Shown in pieces: positions 28,056 to 36,215 of a stretch of 64,000 nucleotides of DNA; within the stretch, counting starts at the first letter, position 1; each line of letters opens with the position of its first letter. Location of the stretch: the NCBI GenBank assembly GCA_963666475.2, contig OY762821.2, forward strand, positions 905,887 to 969,886, in the 5' to 3' direction. The position numbers and the translations under genes were made by a program. Under the pieces are notes generated by a model. That model ran no database searches, was not told where the DNA came from, and saw only the letters and a list, made by a program, of their open reading frames with translations. Origin of the DNA: JBFHIZ01 sp963666475. Lineage in GTDB: Bacteria; Bacillota; Clostridia; Lachnospirales; Lachnospiraceae.

Positions 28056-29237
28056 ATGAAAATGGTATTTGTATCAAATTATATAAATCATCATCAACTT
28101 CCTTTGGCAAGGGAACTATATCGAATGCTTGAAGGAACGTATGCGTTTATCCAACTAGAGAAAATGGATGAAGAGCGAATAGAATTGGGATGGGGAGGCA
28201 TTGAAAATCAATTCCCGTTCCTATTTTATTATCCGCAAGATACAAGACGGTGTCAGGAATTGATTGATAACGCGGACATCGTGGTTTTGGGAAGTGAAAC
28301 CAATCCGCCTTGTATTATGAATCGCCTACAAAGGAATGCGCCTGTTCTACGCTATTCAGAAAGAATTTATAAAGAAGGACAATACAAGGTGATGTCACCA
28401 CGAGGATTGATTAAGAAGTTTGAAGATCACGTAAAATATCGAAAAAAACCGGTTTACCTTCTTTGCGCTGGCGGATATGTCGGTTCGGATTATGCTCTGA
28501 TTCACGCATATCCGAATAAGAAATTTACATGGGGATATTTTCCTGAAAGCAAAGAGTATGATGTGGATGAGTTGCTAAGAAGCAAGAAGAAAGATATCGT
28601 ACATATTCTTTGGGCAGGAAGAATGATTGATTGGAAACACCCAGAATATCCGGTCAAACTGGCGAAAGAACTAAGAAATCGGAAGATTCCGTTTTTGCTT
28701 GAAATGATTGGCGGCGGCGTACTTCTTGGAGAACTCAAAAAAATGGTGCATGATCTTGATTTGGATGATATTGTGTCTTTTTCTGGAACCATGAGACCGG
28801 AACAAGTGCGTGGAAAGATGGAAGCAGCAGATATTTATTTGTTTACAAGCAACTACCAAGAAGGTTGGGGGGCAGTGCTGAATGAAGCAATGAATTCCGG
28901 TTGTGCCGTCGTTGCAAATCATGCGATTGGTGCGGTTCCATCACTTGTAAAGGATGGGGTAAATGGTCTGATTTATCAGGATGGAAAATTCGAAGAATTT
29001 TTAAAACATGTGTTAACCTTGTGTGAATCATATGAGGTACGATCCGAGTTTGGTCGAAATGCCTATCAAACAATTCATCAGGAATGGAATGAAAAAAAAG
29101 CTGCAAGCAGACTTGTAGAACTATGCACGGGTATTATAAACAATGACTATATGTATTCGCAGAGTGGAATTCTTTCAAAAGCATTGGAAATTGGACCAAA
29201 ATCTATGTATCGGCATCTGAAAAATAAGGAAAAGTAA
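28056..29237 (+). CDS. GT4-family glycosyltransferase
   Basis: A 393-residue GT-B enzyme. The N-terminal domain has FVSNYINHHQLPLARELY and VLGSETNPPCIMN. The donor domain has HILWAGRMIDWKHPEYPV, LEMIGGG, VSFSGTM and the GT4 signature SNYQEGWGAVLNEAMNSGCA with GAVPSLV. GAGGT is about 9 nt before the start. It lies 30 bp after the GT52-like gene and 10 bp before a GT2 gene, so these three act in series on the same repeat unit. Specificity cannot be read. Confidence 0.87.
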   Translation: MKMVFVSNYINHHQLPLARELYRMLEGTYAFIQLEKMDEERIELGWGGIENQFPFLFYYPQDTRRCQELIDNADIVVLGSETNPPCIMNRLQRNAPVLRYSERIYKEGQYKVMSPRGLIKKFEDHVKYRKKPVYLLCAGGYVGSDYALIHAYPNKKFTWGYFPESKEYDVDELLRSKKKDIVHILWAGRMIDWKHPEYPVKLAKELRNRKIPFLLEMIGGGVLLGELKKMVHDLDLDDIVSFSGTMRPEQVRGKMEAADIYLFTSNYQEGWGAVLNEAMNSGCAVVANHAIGAVPSLVKDGVNGLIYQDGKFEEFLKHVLTLCESYEVRSEFGRNAYQTIHQEWNEKKAASRLVELCTGIINNDYMYSQSGILSKALEIGPKSMYRHLKNKEK

Positions 29238-29247
29238 AGGAATTCAT

Positions 29248-30228
29248 ATGAAATTATTGTCAGTGATTGTTCCGGTATATAATACGGAAAAGTATGTAAA
29301 GCGATGTGTAGAGTCGATACAAAAGCAGACTTATAAAAATATAGAAATTCTATTGATCAATGATGGCTCGACGGATTCGTCGGGACTCCTTTGTGAGGAA
29401 ATCGCAATTCTCGACAAGAGAGTTCGTGTTTTTCACAAGTTAAATGGAGGGTCTTCTTCTGCTAGAAATCTTGGAATTGATAAAGCAGATGGTGACTATC
29501 TGGCTTTTGTGGATAGTGATGATTACGTGGAAAATACGATGTATGAACAGTTGATGGAAGGGATAGAACGAACTGAAATTAGTATTGTTCAGATTGGTAG
29601 AATTGAGGAGACCGAAGAGGGCGGACGGTTGGCGGATGTCTGCGAAATCCCGGATAAGGAGATGGTATATAGTTCACACGATTTTCTTCGAGAGCTATTA
29701 ATGTATCGTGGAGACAGTTCTTTTTGCACAAAAGTGATAAAAAAAGAGTTGTTTCATAACCGAAAATTTCCTGAGGGAGAGTTGAATGAGGACTTAAGGC
29801 TCTTAGTAGAATTTTTAGAGCAAGGTACATATGTGCTGAGCCTTCCGGCAGCAGGATATCATGTTGTTTATCGTATGGGAAGCAACACAAGAAAGACGGA
29901 AAAGAATACTTTTTCACGTGCGTACTTGGATGCGGTAAGAAATGCGGATCGAATTATGGAATTAGTGACGAAAAAATATAAAAATCTGGAAGAAGAGGCA
30001 CGGCGATTTGGTGCATATCAAAGATTGTTATATATGTTACACATTCCAGTTACACAAATGAAGAAAGAAAATAAGGATTACATGGAGATTCTACGATATA
30101 TTCGAGTGCAAAGAAAATCCATCGCTAGAAATCCCTATTTATCAAAGAAGGACAAAACATATTTATTTATTTTGTCAACTAGTCCGCGTGTGGTTCGTTG
30201 GATCCATAAAAAAATTCGGAGGATATGA
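29248..30228 (+). CDS. GT2-family glycosyltransferase
   Basis: A 326-residue GT-A enzyme with SVIVPVYNTEKYVKRCVES, KNIEILLINDGSTDSSG, GGSSSARNLGI and FVDSDDYVE near residues 89-97. ELNEDLRLL near residue 180 holds the acidic ED pair common to catalytic bases in GT2 enzymes, and the basic C-terminus (KKIRRI) suggests membrane association. AAAGGAA lies 6 nt upstream of the start. It is the last gene of the first polysaccharide locus and is followed at once by a terminator. Confidence 0.9.
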   Translation: MKLLSVIVPVYNTEKYVKRCVESIQKQTYKNIEILLINDGSTDSSGLLCEEIAILDKRVRVFHKLNGGSSSARNLGIDKADGDYLAFVDSDDYVENTMYEQLMEGIERTEISIVQIGRIEETEEGGRLADVCEIPDKEMVYSSHDFLRELLMYRGDSSFCTKVIKKELFHNRKFPEGELNEDLRLLVEFLEQGTYVLSLPAAGYHVVYRMGSNTRKTEKNTFSRAYLDAVRNADRIMELVTKKYKNLEEEARRFGAYQRLLYMLHIPVTQMKKENKDYMEILRYIRVQRKSIARNPYLSKKDKTYLFILSTSPRVVRWIHKKIRRI

Positions 30229-30231
30229 AAT

Positions 30232-30266
30232 AAAAACAGCGAAACCATAAGGGGCTCGCTGTTTTT
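30232..30266. terminator. Terminator closing the first polysaccharide locus
   Basis: An 11-bp perfect stem AAAAACAGCGA/TCGCTGTTTTT (30232-30242 with 30256-30266) with a 13-nt loop lies between convergent genes. Flanking A and T runs allow function in both directions. Confidence 0.88.
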
Positions 30267-30270
30267 TGTA

Positions 30271-31464
30271 TCATTTTTTGTAGTATGTAACCAATTTTTT
30301 TACTGCGGTAATTGTATCTTGCACTTCTTCATCGCTCAGAGAATAGTAGAGAGGAATGCTCATGATTGCCTCGTACAAGTTTTCAGCGTTTGGACTAATA
30401 CCTTTTTTGTATCCAAGCCGCTCATAATGTGAGTGATAATATACGGGCATATAATGAACCTGAGGCTGAATGTTTTCAGCAGAGAGCGCGTCAAAAAATT
30501 CTCTTCTGGAGCAGTTCAACTTGTTTAAATCCAACTGGATAATATATAAATGTCTGCATGTATCGGCTTCGGGAATTTCCTTTTGAACAATAATCTCGGG
30601 AATTTTGTTAAATGCATCGTTATATGCTTTTACAATCGCTTGGCGACGTGCTTTGAAAAGTGGTAATTTGTGTAGCTGACTAATTAATAATGCTGCTTGA
30701 AAATCAGTCATACGATAGTTGTAACCTAAATCGATTTGCTCCTGATACCATGGATCGTCGTTTGGATGTGTCATTTGTTCGAGATCCCTTGTAATTCCAT
30801 GATTTCTCAAACGCACTAAATCCTTGTATAATTTTTCGCTATTCGTAACAATTGCACCACCTTCGCCAGCAGTAGCTGTTTTAACTGGATGAAAACTAAA
30901 GCAAGTCATATCAGCAAGACTCCCTGTCGGATGACCATCGTAAGAGGAGCCGATAGAATGTGCTGCATCTTCAATCAGAATAAGATTGTTTTGGTCGCAA
31001 ATGTTTCGGATTTTATAGAGGTCAACAGACTGACCTGTAAAATCTACAGCTACAACAGCTTTTGTTTTTTGGGATATATTTTCCTGGATTGAAACTGGGG
31101 AGATGTTGTATGTTTCGGGATCTATATCAGCAAAAACAGGAGTACCCCCACAGTATAGCGTGCAGTTTGCACTAGCAGCAAAAGTAATAGGTGAAGTGAT
31201 GACTTCGTCTCCGGCTTTGATTCCGGCAGCTAGAGCTGCTAGATGAAGGGCAGCGGTTCCGTTGCATACGGCTACTGCGAATTTGGTCCCGGAAATTTCA
31301 CATAATTTCTGTTCTAATTCACTCACTTTAGGTCCACAAGTAATTAAATCGCCTCGTAGGACTTCGCTTACCGCTTGAATATCAGCTTCGTCAATGCACT
31401 GTCTTCCATAATATATTTTTTGAGTGCGGACAGGCTGTCCGCCGAAAATTGCCAATTGTTCCAT
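30271..31464 (-). CDS. pseC: PseC-like DegT/DnrJ aminotransferase
   Basis: PseC aminates C4 of a UDP-2-acetamido-2,6-dideoxy-4-keto hexose using PLP and glutamate, normally in pseudaminic acid synthesis. The start at 31464 is chosen because AAAGGA lies 6 nt upstream; the longer frame adds eight residues only. The 397-residue protein shows VAVCNGTAALHLA, DFTGQSVDL, LIEDAAHSIGSSY and the PLP-lysine block FSFHPVKTATAGEGGA with Lys195, then GYNYRMTDFQAAL and a CRHLYIIQLD..PQVHYMPVYYH tail typical of PseC. No pseB, pseI or pseF is here. It faces the polysaccharide locus and has its own promoter. Confidence 0.85.
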   Translation of the reverse strand: MEQLAIFGGQPVRTQKIYYGRQCIDEADIQAVSEVLRGDLITCGPKVSELEQKLCEISGTKFAVAVCNGTAALHLAALAAGIKAGDEVITSPITFAASANCTLYCGGTPVFADIDPETYNISPVSIQENISQKTKAVVAVDFTGQSVDLYKIRNICDQNNLILIEDAAHSIGSSYDGHPTGSLADMTCFSFHPVKTATAGEGGAIVTNSEKLYKDLVRLRNHGITRDLEQMTHPNDDPWYQEQIDLGYNYRMTDFQAALLISQLHKLPLFKARRQAIVKAYNDAFNKIPEIIVQKEIPEADTCRHLYIIQLDLNKLNCSRREFFDALSAENIQPQVHYMPVYYHSHYERLGYKKGISPNAENLYEAIMSIPLYYSLSDEEVQDTITAVKKLVTYYKK

Positions 31465-31505
31465 GATGCATCCTTTCGAAATACGCATACGCGTAAGATA
31501 TTAAG

Positions 31506-31534
31506 AGTATAGCATTTTTTTTATAGTTATTCAA
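31506..31534 (-). promoter_or_regulatory. Sigma-A type promoter of the pseC-like gene
   Basis: On the minus strand TTGAAT (31534-31529), a 17-nt spacer and TATACT (31511-31506) preceded by TGC form a good extended promoter, about 40 bp before the start codon. The transcribed leader contains a TACGCATACGCGTA palindrome-like stretch near 31482-31495. Confidence 0.68.
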
Positions 31535-31544
31535 CGAGAACGTG

Positions 31545-31553
31545 TGGTATACT
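31545..31553 (+). promoter_or_regulatory. Extended -10 promoter of the deacetylase/YesL genes
   Basis: TGGTATACT at 31545-31553 is an extended -10 located 33 bp before ATG 31587, divergent from the pseC promoter. A -35 is not obvious (TTATTC at 31527-31532 is 15 nt away). Confidence 0.5.
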
Positions 31554-31586
31554 ATTACATGAAAAGATAGGCTTGGGAGGAATAAT

Positions 31587-32375
31587 ATGATTCGATTTTT
31601 ATACCCACACGGGAAGACCAGAGCGATTACATTTAGCTACGATGATGGTCAAATATTTGATCGCAGACTGGTAGAACTGATGAATGAATATCAGCTAAAA
31701 GGGACATTCCATCTGAATGCAGGAACTTTAGACAAAGATGGATTTGTATCAAAGGAAGAGGTTCGACAGTTGTATAAAGGACATGAAGTTTCAGGACATA
31801 CATTAACGCACCCGGTATTGAATGTTTTGTGTCGAACGGATCTAGTGCATGAAGTGTTAGAAGACCGTAGAATTTTAGAGGAAGCAAAGGAGTCCATTGT
31901 AAGAGGAATTTCTTACCCTTTTGGAGTCTATTCAAAGGAGGTAATAGATACACTCAGAGATTTGGGAGTTGAATATGCACGAACGGTTGAGAATACAGGA
32001 AAATTCTTTTTGCCAGAGGATTTTCTTTGCTGGCATCCTAGCTGCCATCATAATGAACTTTCCAAAGAGATGATCGATAAATTTTTGAATGCACCAAAAT
32101 ATAGACGCTGTTATTTGCTTTATGTTTGGGGACACAGCTATGAATTTGATAAAAGAAATAATTGGGAGTTCATGGAAGAAATGTGTGAGCTTTTAGCATA
32201 TAAAGAGGATGTCTGGTATGCGACAAATATTGAAATTAAGGATTATGTAATGGCAATGAGATCTTTAAAAGTGTCATTAGATGGAAAAAGGATATACAAC
32301 CCTACAGATCAGAGAATCTGGATCGAGGAAGAAGATGGAACGATTCGAATCTTACTTCCTGGTATGAATGACTAA
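31587..32375 (+). CDS. CE4-type polysaccharide deacetylase-like protein, cytosolic
   Basis: NodB-homology proteins remove N- or O-acetyl groups from sugars with a metal-bound Asp-His-His triad. Here TFSYDDGQ gives Asp19/Asp20 and GHEVSGHTLTHP gives His71 and His75; RGISYPFGVY is the third motif and the later CWHPSCHHNE and VWGHSYEF supply further His residues. The 262-residue protein has no signal peptide, unlike cell-wall deacetylases. The last 40 residues form a small beta-rich tail. GGGAGG precedes the start. It is followed 16 bp later by a YesL protein, so a role in removing acetyl groups from imported pectin fragments is plausible but inferred. Confidence 0.82.
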   Translation: MIRFLYPHGKTRAITFSYDDGQIFDRRLVELMNEYQLKGTFHLNAGTLDKDGFVSKEEVRQLYKGHEVSGHTLTHPVLNVLCRTDLVHEVLEDRRILEEAKESIVRGISYPFGVYSKEVIDTLRDLGVEYARTVENTGKFFLPEDFLCWHPSCHHNELSKEMIDKFLNAPKYRRCYLLYVWGHSYEFDKRNNWEFMEEMCELLAYKEDVWYATNIEIKDYVMAMRSLKVSLDGKRIYNPTDQRIWIEEEDGTIRILLPGMND

Positions 32376-32391
32376 ACGAAAGGAGCAAAAC

Positions 32392-33048
32392 ATGGGATTT
32401 TTAGATATTGATGGAAAATTTATGCAGATACTTGGAAAGCTTACAGATATTATGTGGCTGGGTATTTTGGTTTTGGTTACAAGTATTCCAGTGTTTACAA
32501 TTGGTGCCTCAATTACGGCCTGCTATACACTGACAATCAAAATGGCGGATAACCGAGAAGGACATATTACAAAAGCATATTTCAAAGCTTTCAAAGAAAA
32601 TTTTAGAAAAGCAACAGCACTATGGGGGATTGAGTTTTTGCTGCTGGTTATCATTCTTATGGATTACTGGGCTTTGACACAGGTAGAAGTGGGATACCAG
32701 TCACTTGTAAAAGGTGGTTTGTGGTTTTTGTCATTTCTTTTCTTGATTACAGCAAATTACGTGTTTTATCTTCAGGCAAAATATTCGAACACAGTGAAAA
32801 ATACTTTCAAAAATGCTTTTTTCCTTTCGTTTATTCATATTTTGACCAGTCTCGTGGTTTTTTTAATTACGTTAGTTCCAGTTGTATTGATGTACTTGAT
32901 ACCTAGATGGGATCCGTTTATTATTTGGTTTGCAGTACCGGTAGTCTGTTATTTTAATAGTGTGATGTTGAATCGTGCAATGGAAAAATATGAAAAAGAA
33001 GAAGGTGAGGAAAGTAAATCAAATGAAGATTCCTCAGATCCATCTTAA
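32392..33048 (+). CDS. YesL-family (DUF624) membrane protein
   Basis: About 218 residues with four to five hydrophobic segments (roughly 15-45, 70-95, 102-125, 140-165, 170-190) and an acidic Ser-rich C-terminal tail. The N-terminal VTSIPVFTIGASITACYTL is the DUF624/YesL signature. ATG 32392 follows AGGAG (32381-32385) by 6 nt. YesL-type genes accompany rhamnogalacturonan and other oligosaccharide clusters in Bacillus and Clostridia; their biochemical role is not known. The neighbours here, CE4, GH105, pectinesterase and GH28, match that setting. Confidence 0.88.
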   Translation: MGFLDIDGKFMQILGKLTDIMWLGILVLVTSIPVFTIGASITACYTLTIKMADNREGHITKAYFKAFKENFRKATALWGIEFLLLVIILMDYWALTQVEVGYQSLVKGGLWFLSFLFLITANYVFYLQAKYSNTVKNTFKNAFFLSFIHILTSLVVFLITLVPVVLMYLIPRWDPFIIWFAVPVVCYFNSVMLNRAMEKYEKEEGEESKSNEDSSDPS

Positions 33049-33061
33049 TTTTTAAATAAAA

Positions 33062-33077
33062 ATGTAAATGCTTTCAA
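33062..33077 (+). promoter_or_regulatory. cre-like / LacI-family operator, distal site
   Basis: ATGTAAATGCTTTCAA matches the CcpA cre consensus WTGNNARCGNWWWCAW at all but one position (T for C). It lies just after the YesL stop and 76 bp upstream of a second, stronger operator, so the pair could allow looping or separate catabolite control of the GH105 operon. Confidence 0.55.
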
Positions 33078-33127
33078 AAAAACATAAGCTGTTAATTAAA
33101 AGAACTAGTGATTTTTTGATAATCATG

Positions 33128-33155
33128 TGTTATTATCAATGTAAACGGTTACATT
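33128..33155 (+). promoter_or_regulatory. Promoter -10 and LacI-type operator of the GH105 operon
   Basis: TGTTATTAT at 33128-33136 is an extended -10. Immediately after it, AATGTAAACGGTTACATT (33138-33155) is an 18-bp palindrome with one central mismatch and the CG core usual for LacI-family operators. Its position across the transcription start implies repression. The start codon of GH105 is 53 bp downstream. Confidence 0.7.
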
Positions 33156-33207
33156 TGAAAAATGGAGTTGTTTTAGAACGAATTGGAAGAAGAAAAAGGA
33201 GATGAAC

Positions 33208-34299
33208 ATGAACGTTACAGCATATTTTGACGGATTTTTGTCGAGCTATTCAAATTACAAGGATCATTGGAACTATGAAGATGGATGTGTACTCATGGGA
33301 TGTGTACAGATGCATGAAGCAACTGGGGAACAAAAATATCTGGATTTTATTTTAAACTATTTGAAAGACATTGTTGCAAATGACGGTGTGATTACAAATT
33401 ATGACAATAGTAAATTCAATATTGACAGCATCAACAGTGGAAAGATTCTTTTTTATGTATATGATCAGACAAAAGAGGAAAAGTATTTAAAAGCGATTGA
33501 ATATTTAATGGATCAGCTTCGAAATCATCCTAGATGTGCATCTGGAAACTTTTGGCACAAGGAAATTTATCCAAATCAAATATGGTTGGATGGATTATAT
33601 ATGGCTCAACCTTTTTATGTTGAATATGAAACGAAATACAATAAAAAAGAAAATTACCAGGATATTGTAAATCAATTTCGTAATGTAAGAAAATACCTAT
33701 TCAATGCGGATAAAAAACTATATTATCATGCATTTGATGAAGCAAAGATTCAACCATGGGCAAATAAAGATACTGGTTGCTCGCCAAATTTCTGGTTGCG
33801 TTCTATGGGATGGTATCTTATGGCTCTTATTGATGTAATTGATAAAATGAGCGAAGAAATCTATGAGTATTATCATGAATTAAAAGAATTGTTTAGAGAA
33901 GCAGTACAAGGAATATTGCTATATCAGGATGCAAAATCAGGAATGTTCTATCAAGTTATTGATCATAGCGAAGTGGAAGGAAATTATCTTGAGACTTCTG
34001 GAAGCAGCATGATTGCATATGCGATTATGAAAGGATGCAGACTCCAAGTGCTTCTCCCTGAAAAATATGAAGAAACTGGAAAGAAGATTTTTGAAGGTAT
34101 TGTAAAAGAAGAATTGTTCGAGGAAGATGGTGTTTTAAAGCTTCACGGAATCTGTCATGTTGCTGGTCTTGGACCAGGAGAAACAAGGGATGGAAGTGTA
34201 GCATATTATCTTTCAGAAAAAATTGTTGCAGATGATGCAAAAGGAACGGGTCCATTTATCATGGCATATGCAGAGTACTTAAAATCCACTCAAGCCTAA
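33208..34299 (+). CDS. GH105 unsaturated rhamnogalacturonyl/galacturonyl hydrolase
   Basis: GH105 enzymes (YteR, YesR) hydrate and release the 4,5-unsaturated uronic acid left by pectate or rhamnogalacturonan lyases. The 363-residue protein is cytosolic (no signal peptide), an (alpha/alpha)6 barrel. FNIDSINSGKILF aligns with the first conserved Asp region and WLDGLYMAQPFYVEYE contains the catalytic-type Asp; LRSMGWYLMALIDVID and SGSSMIAYAI are further family blocks. ATG 33208 follows AAGGAG (33196-33201) by 6 nt, whereas 33202 overlaps it. It is first in an operon with an isomerase-like gene. Confidence 0.9.
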   Translation: MNVTAYFDGFLSSYSNYKDHWNYEDGCVLMGCVQMHEATGEQKYLDFILNYLKDIVANDGVITNYDNSKFNIDSINSGKILFYVYDQTKEEKYLKAIEYLMDQLRNHPRCASGNFWHKEIYPNQIWLDGLYMAQPFYVEYETKYNKKENYQDIVNQFRNVRKYLFNADKKLYYHAFDEAKIQPWANKDTGCSPNFWLRSMGWYLMALIDVIDKMSEEIYEYYHELKELFREAVQGILLYQDAKSGMFYQVIDHSEVEGNYLETSGSSMIAYAIMKGCRLQVLLPEKYEETGKKIFEGIVKEELFEEDGVLKLHGICHVAGLGPGETRDGSVAYYLSEKIVADDAKGTGPFIMAYAEYLKSTQA

Positions 34300-34339
34300 G
34301 GTGTTCGCAGATGATGGAAGACAATTGAAGGGGAAGGAA

Positions 34340-35182
34340 ATGGGACTACAAATCGGAATTCGTTTACATGATACCAAAGAAAGACCACTTGAGGAAAGAC
34401 TGGAACAAATACATACAGATGGTTTTACCTGTGTTCATATGGCAATATCAAAAATCCCGGAAGGAAAAGGCACATCTTTCGCTGCATTTACTCCAGGATA
34501 CGGGATGTATATGAAGCATCTATTCGAGAATCAGAAAGTTGACATGGCAGTACTTGGGTGTTATCAAAATCTTGCAACACCGGATGAAGCCGCACTTTTA
34601 AACAATCTAAAAAAGTATGAGGCACATATTCGACTTGCATCCATCATGGGTGCAGGAGTGGTTGGGACTGAAACAGGTGCTCCGAACAAAGAATATAAGT
34701 ATACTGAAGAATGCCGAAGTGAAGAAGCTCTTGCTACATTTATTAAGAATCTTCGTACGGTAGTCGAATATGCAGAAAAAATGGGTGTGATTGTAGCAAT
34801 TGAACCAGTTGCAAAACACATAGTATGGAATGCTTCCCGTGCGAGAACGGTATTGGATGAAATACATTCTCCAAATCTTCGAATTATTTTTGATCCAGTT
34901 AATTTATTGGACATGACGAACTTTCAACATGCGCAGGAAATTTTCGAAGAAACGATGGAGTTATTGGAAGATGAGATTGCAATTATACATCTGAAAGATT
35001 TTCAAATTGTAGACGGGGAAATGATCAGTGTTGCTGCGGGTGACGGAGAGATGGATTACACACAGATTATGAAGTTCTTAAAAGAAAAGAAACCTTTTGT
35101 ACAGGCTACATTAGAAAACACGAACCCAGAAAATGCGGTTCGTGCCAGAAAATATATAGAGAATATTTGGAAATCTGTTTAA
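34340..35182 (+). CDS. Sugar isomerase/epimerase TIM-barrel protein
   Basis: About 280 residues of the xylose isomerase-like (AP-endonuclease 2) superfamily. Seen: GLQIGIRLHDTKERPLEERL, DGFTCVHMAISK, VVGTETGAP, VIVAIEPVAKHIVWNASRA with the metal-binding Glu, LRIIFDPVNLLD, IAIIHLKDFQ and the late GDGEMDY. These are metal-ligand positions of the family. ATG 34340 is preceded by GAAGGGG (34327-34333). It lies 40 bp after GH105. It may isomerise a uronate or rhamnose-derived intermediate; the substrate is unknown. It could equally be a hydroxypyruvate-isomerase-like protein. Confidence 0.75.
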   Translation: MGLQIGIRLHDTKERPLEERLEQIHTDGFTCVHMAISKIPEGKGTSFAAFTPGYGMYMKHLFENQKVDMAVLGCYQNLATPDEAALLNNLKKYEAHIRLASIMGAGVVGTETGAPNKEYKYTEECRSEEALATFIKNLRTVVEYAEKMGVIVAIEPVAKHIVWNASRARTVLDEIHSPNLRIIFDPVNLLDMTNFQHAQEIFEETMELLEDEIAIIHLKDFQIVDGEMISVAAGDGEMDYTQIMKFLKEKKPFVQATLENTNPENAVRARKYIENIWKSV

Positions 35183-35200
35183 AGGTGATCCTCAATTTAA

Positions 35201-36196
35201 CTATGTCGGAATTGCTTGATTACGGAGCTTAGAAAGTAGGGCGGAATCAATCGTTTGATAGGAAACGAAATCCGCCCGATTTTTTCGTTCGCTTCCTGGG
35301 CCAAAGTTGTTCCCTTCTGAAAAACGAAAGAAAGAATGTTCGCTTGTTTTATCCCAGTCGTGAAAACCGGCAGGATGAATATGCTCTCCAAAGTTACAGC
35401 CAGTAAAAGTTACACATGCGTGCTCTCTCCAAGGCCTGCCTAAATATACAGAATGTTTTGGCGCGTCCCCAATGAAGGAACAAGCATAAAATATGTAGCC
35501 GTAGTCTTCGCATTCTTGGGTTGAGGCAGCGGTAATATATCCGTGAATTGAACCTGGTTCAGAAGCATGGGGGTATAATTCGGCTGGTAATGCATGTGAA
35601 ATAATGGTGCAGTTCTCAAAGAAAGCATATGCACTTCCAAAAATAAAATCAATATCTCCTTCGATGCTACAGTTCAAATAATACTGATGACCTACAATTC
35701 TAGGAGAAAACTCTTTTGGTCCAACAAACCCGTTTTTCTGGAATGCTTTTGGGGGTAGTGGACCAGTGAAAAGCGTATCTTGATGACCGAATAATACACA
35801 ATCTTCCAGCCTTATATAGTCACCTTCTGCATAAAGTGCAATTGCCTGACCAACTTTTTTGCCGAAACCAGAGCTGTTTTGAATGGTTAGATTTTTAAGC
35901 GTGACAAAGTTTGCATCGATTAAGAATGTATAGGAACGAAATGTTCCGAGATTGATTCCATCTGGTCCTGGAGCATAAGCGCAATCATCATATGTGATGA
36001 TGCATTCCTTGGAAGAAGTACCTTCGATTGTGACGCGTGGTCTATTTAAGTTGATTTTTTCATAGTATGTACCAGGTTCAATATGAATTAAATAATCATC
36101 TTCAGAATTGACTGGAATGGAATCAATAGCCATTTGTATAAATGGAAAAGAATCTGGATGAATCGGGTTTTGGGATACGTGTAAAATGTGTTGCAT
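35201..36196 (-). CDS. Pectinesterase (CE8), cytosolic form
   Basis: Pectinesterase removes methyl esters from galacturonic acid. The 331-residue protein is a right-handed beta-helix with GTYYEK (42-47), GQAIALYAEGD (116-126), GHQDTLF (137-143, with Asp140), and GDIDFIFGSAYAFFENC (from 180, with Asp183), plus YLGRPWREHA with the substrate-binding Arg. All CE8 catalytic positions are present. The start at 36196 follows a minus-strand GGAG by 6 nt; the upstream ATG lies in that site. There is no signal peptide, unlike most pectinesterases, so it must act on imported oligosaccharides. It is 19 bp downstream of the LacI gene on the same strand. Confidence 0.93.
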   Translation of the reverse strand: MQHILHVSQNPIHPDSFPFIQMAIDSIPVNSEDDYLIHIEPGTYYEKINLNRPRVTIEGTSSKECIITYDDCAYAPGPDGINLGTFRSYTFLIDANFVTLKNLTIQNSSGFGKKVGQAIALYAEGDYIRLEDCVLFGHQDTLFTGPLPPKAFQKNGFVGPKEFSPRIVGHQYYLNCSIEGDIDFIFGSAYAFFENCTIISHALPAELYPHASEPGSIHGYITAASTQECEDYGYIFYACSFIGDAPKHSVYLGRPWREHACVTFTGCNFGEHIHPAGFHDWDKTSEHSFFRFSEGNNFGPGSERKNRADFVSYQTIDSALLSKLRNQAIPT

Positions 36197-36215
36197 GTAA
36201 ATCTCCATTCTTGCT

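Noticed and set aside
31482..31495. TACGCATACGCGTA stretch as an operator
   Set aside because: Only partly palindromic, and it lies in the pseC leader; no second copy was found in the window to support a regulator site.
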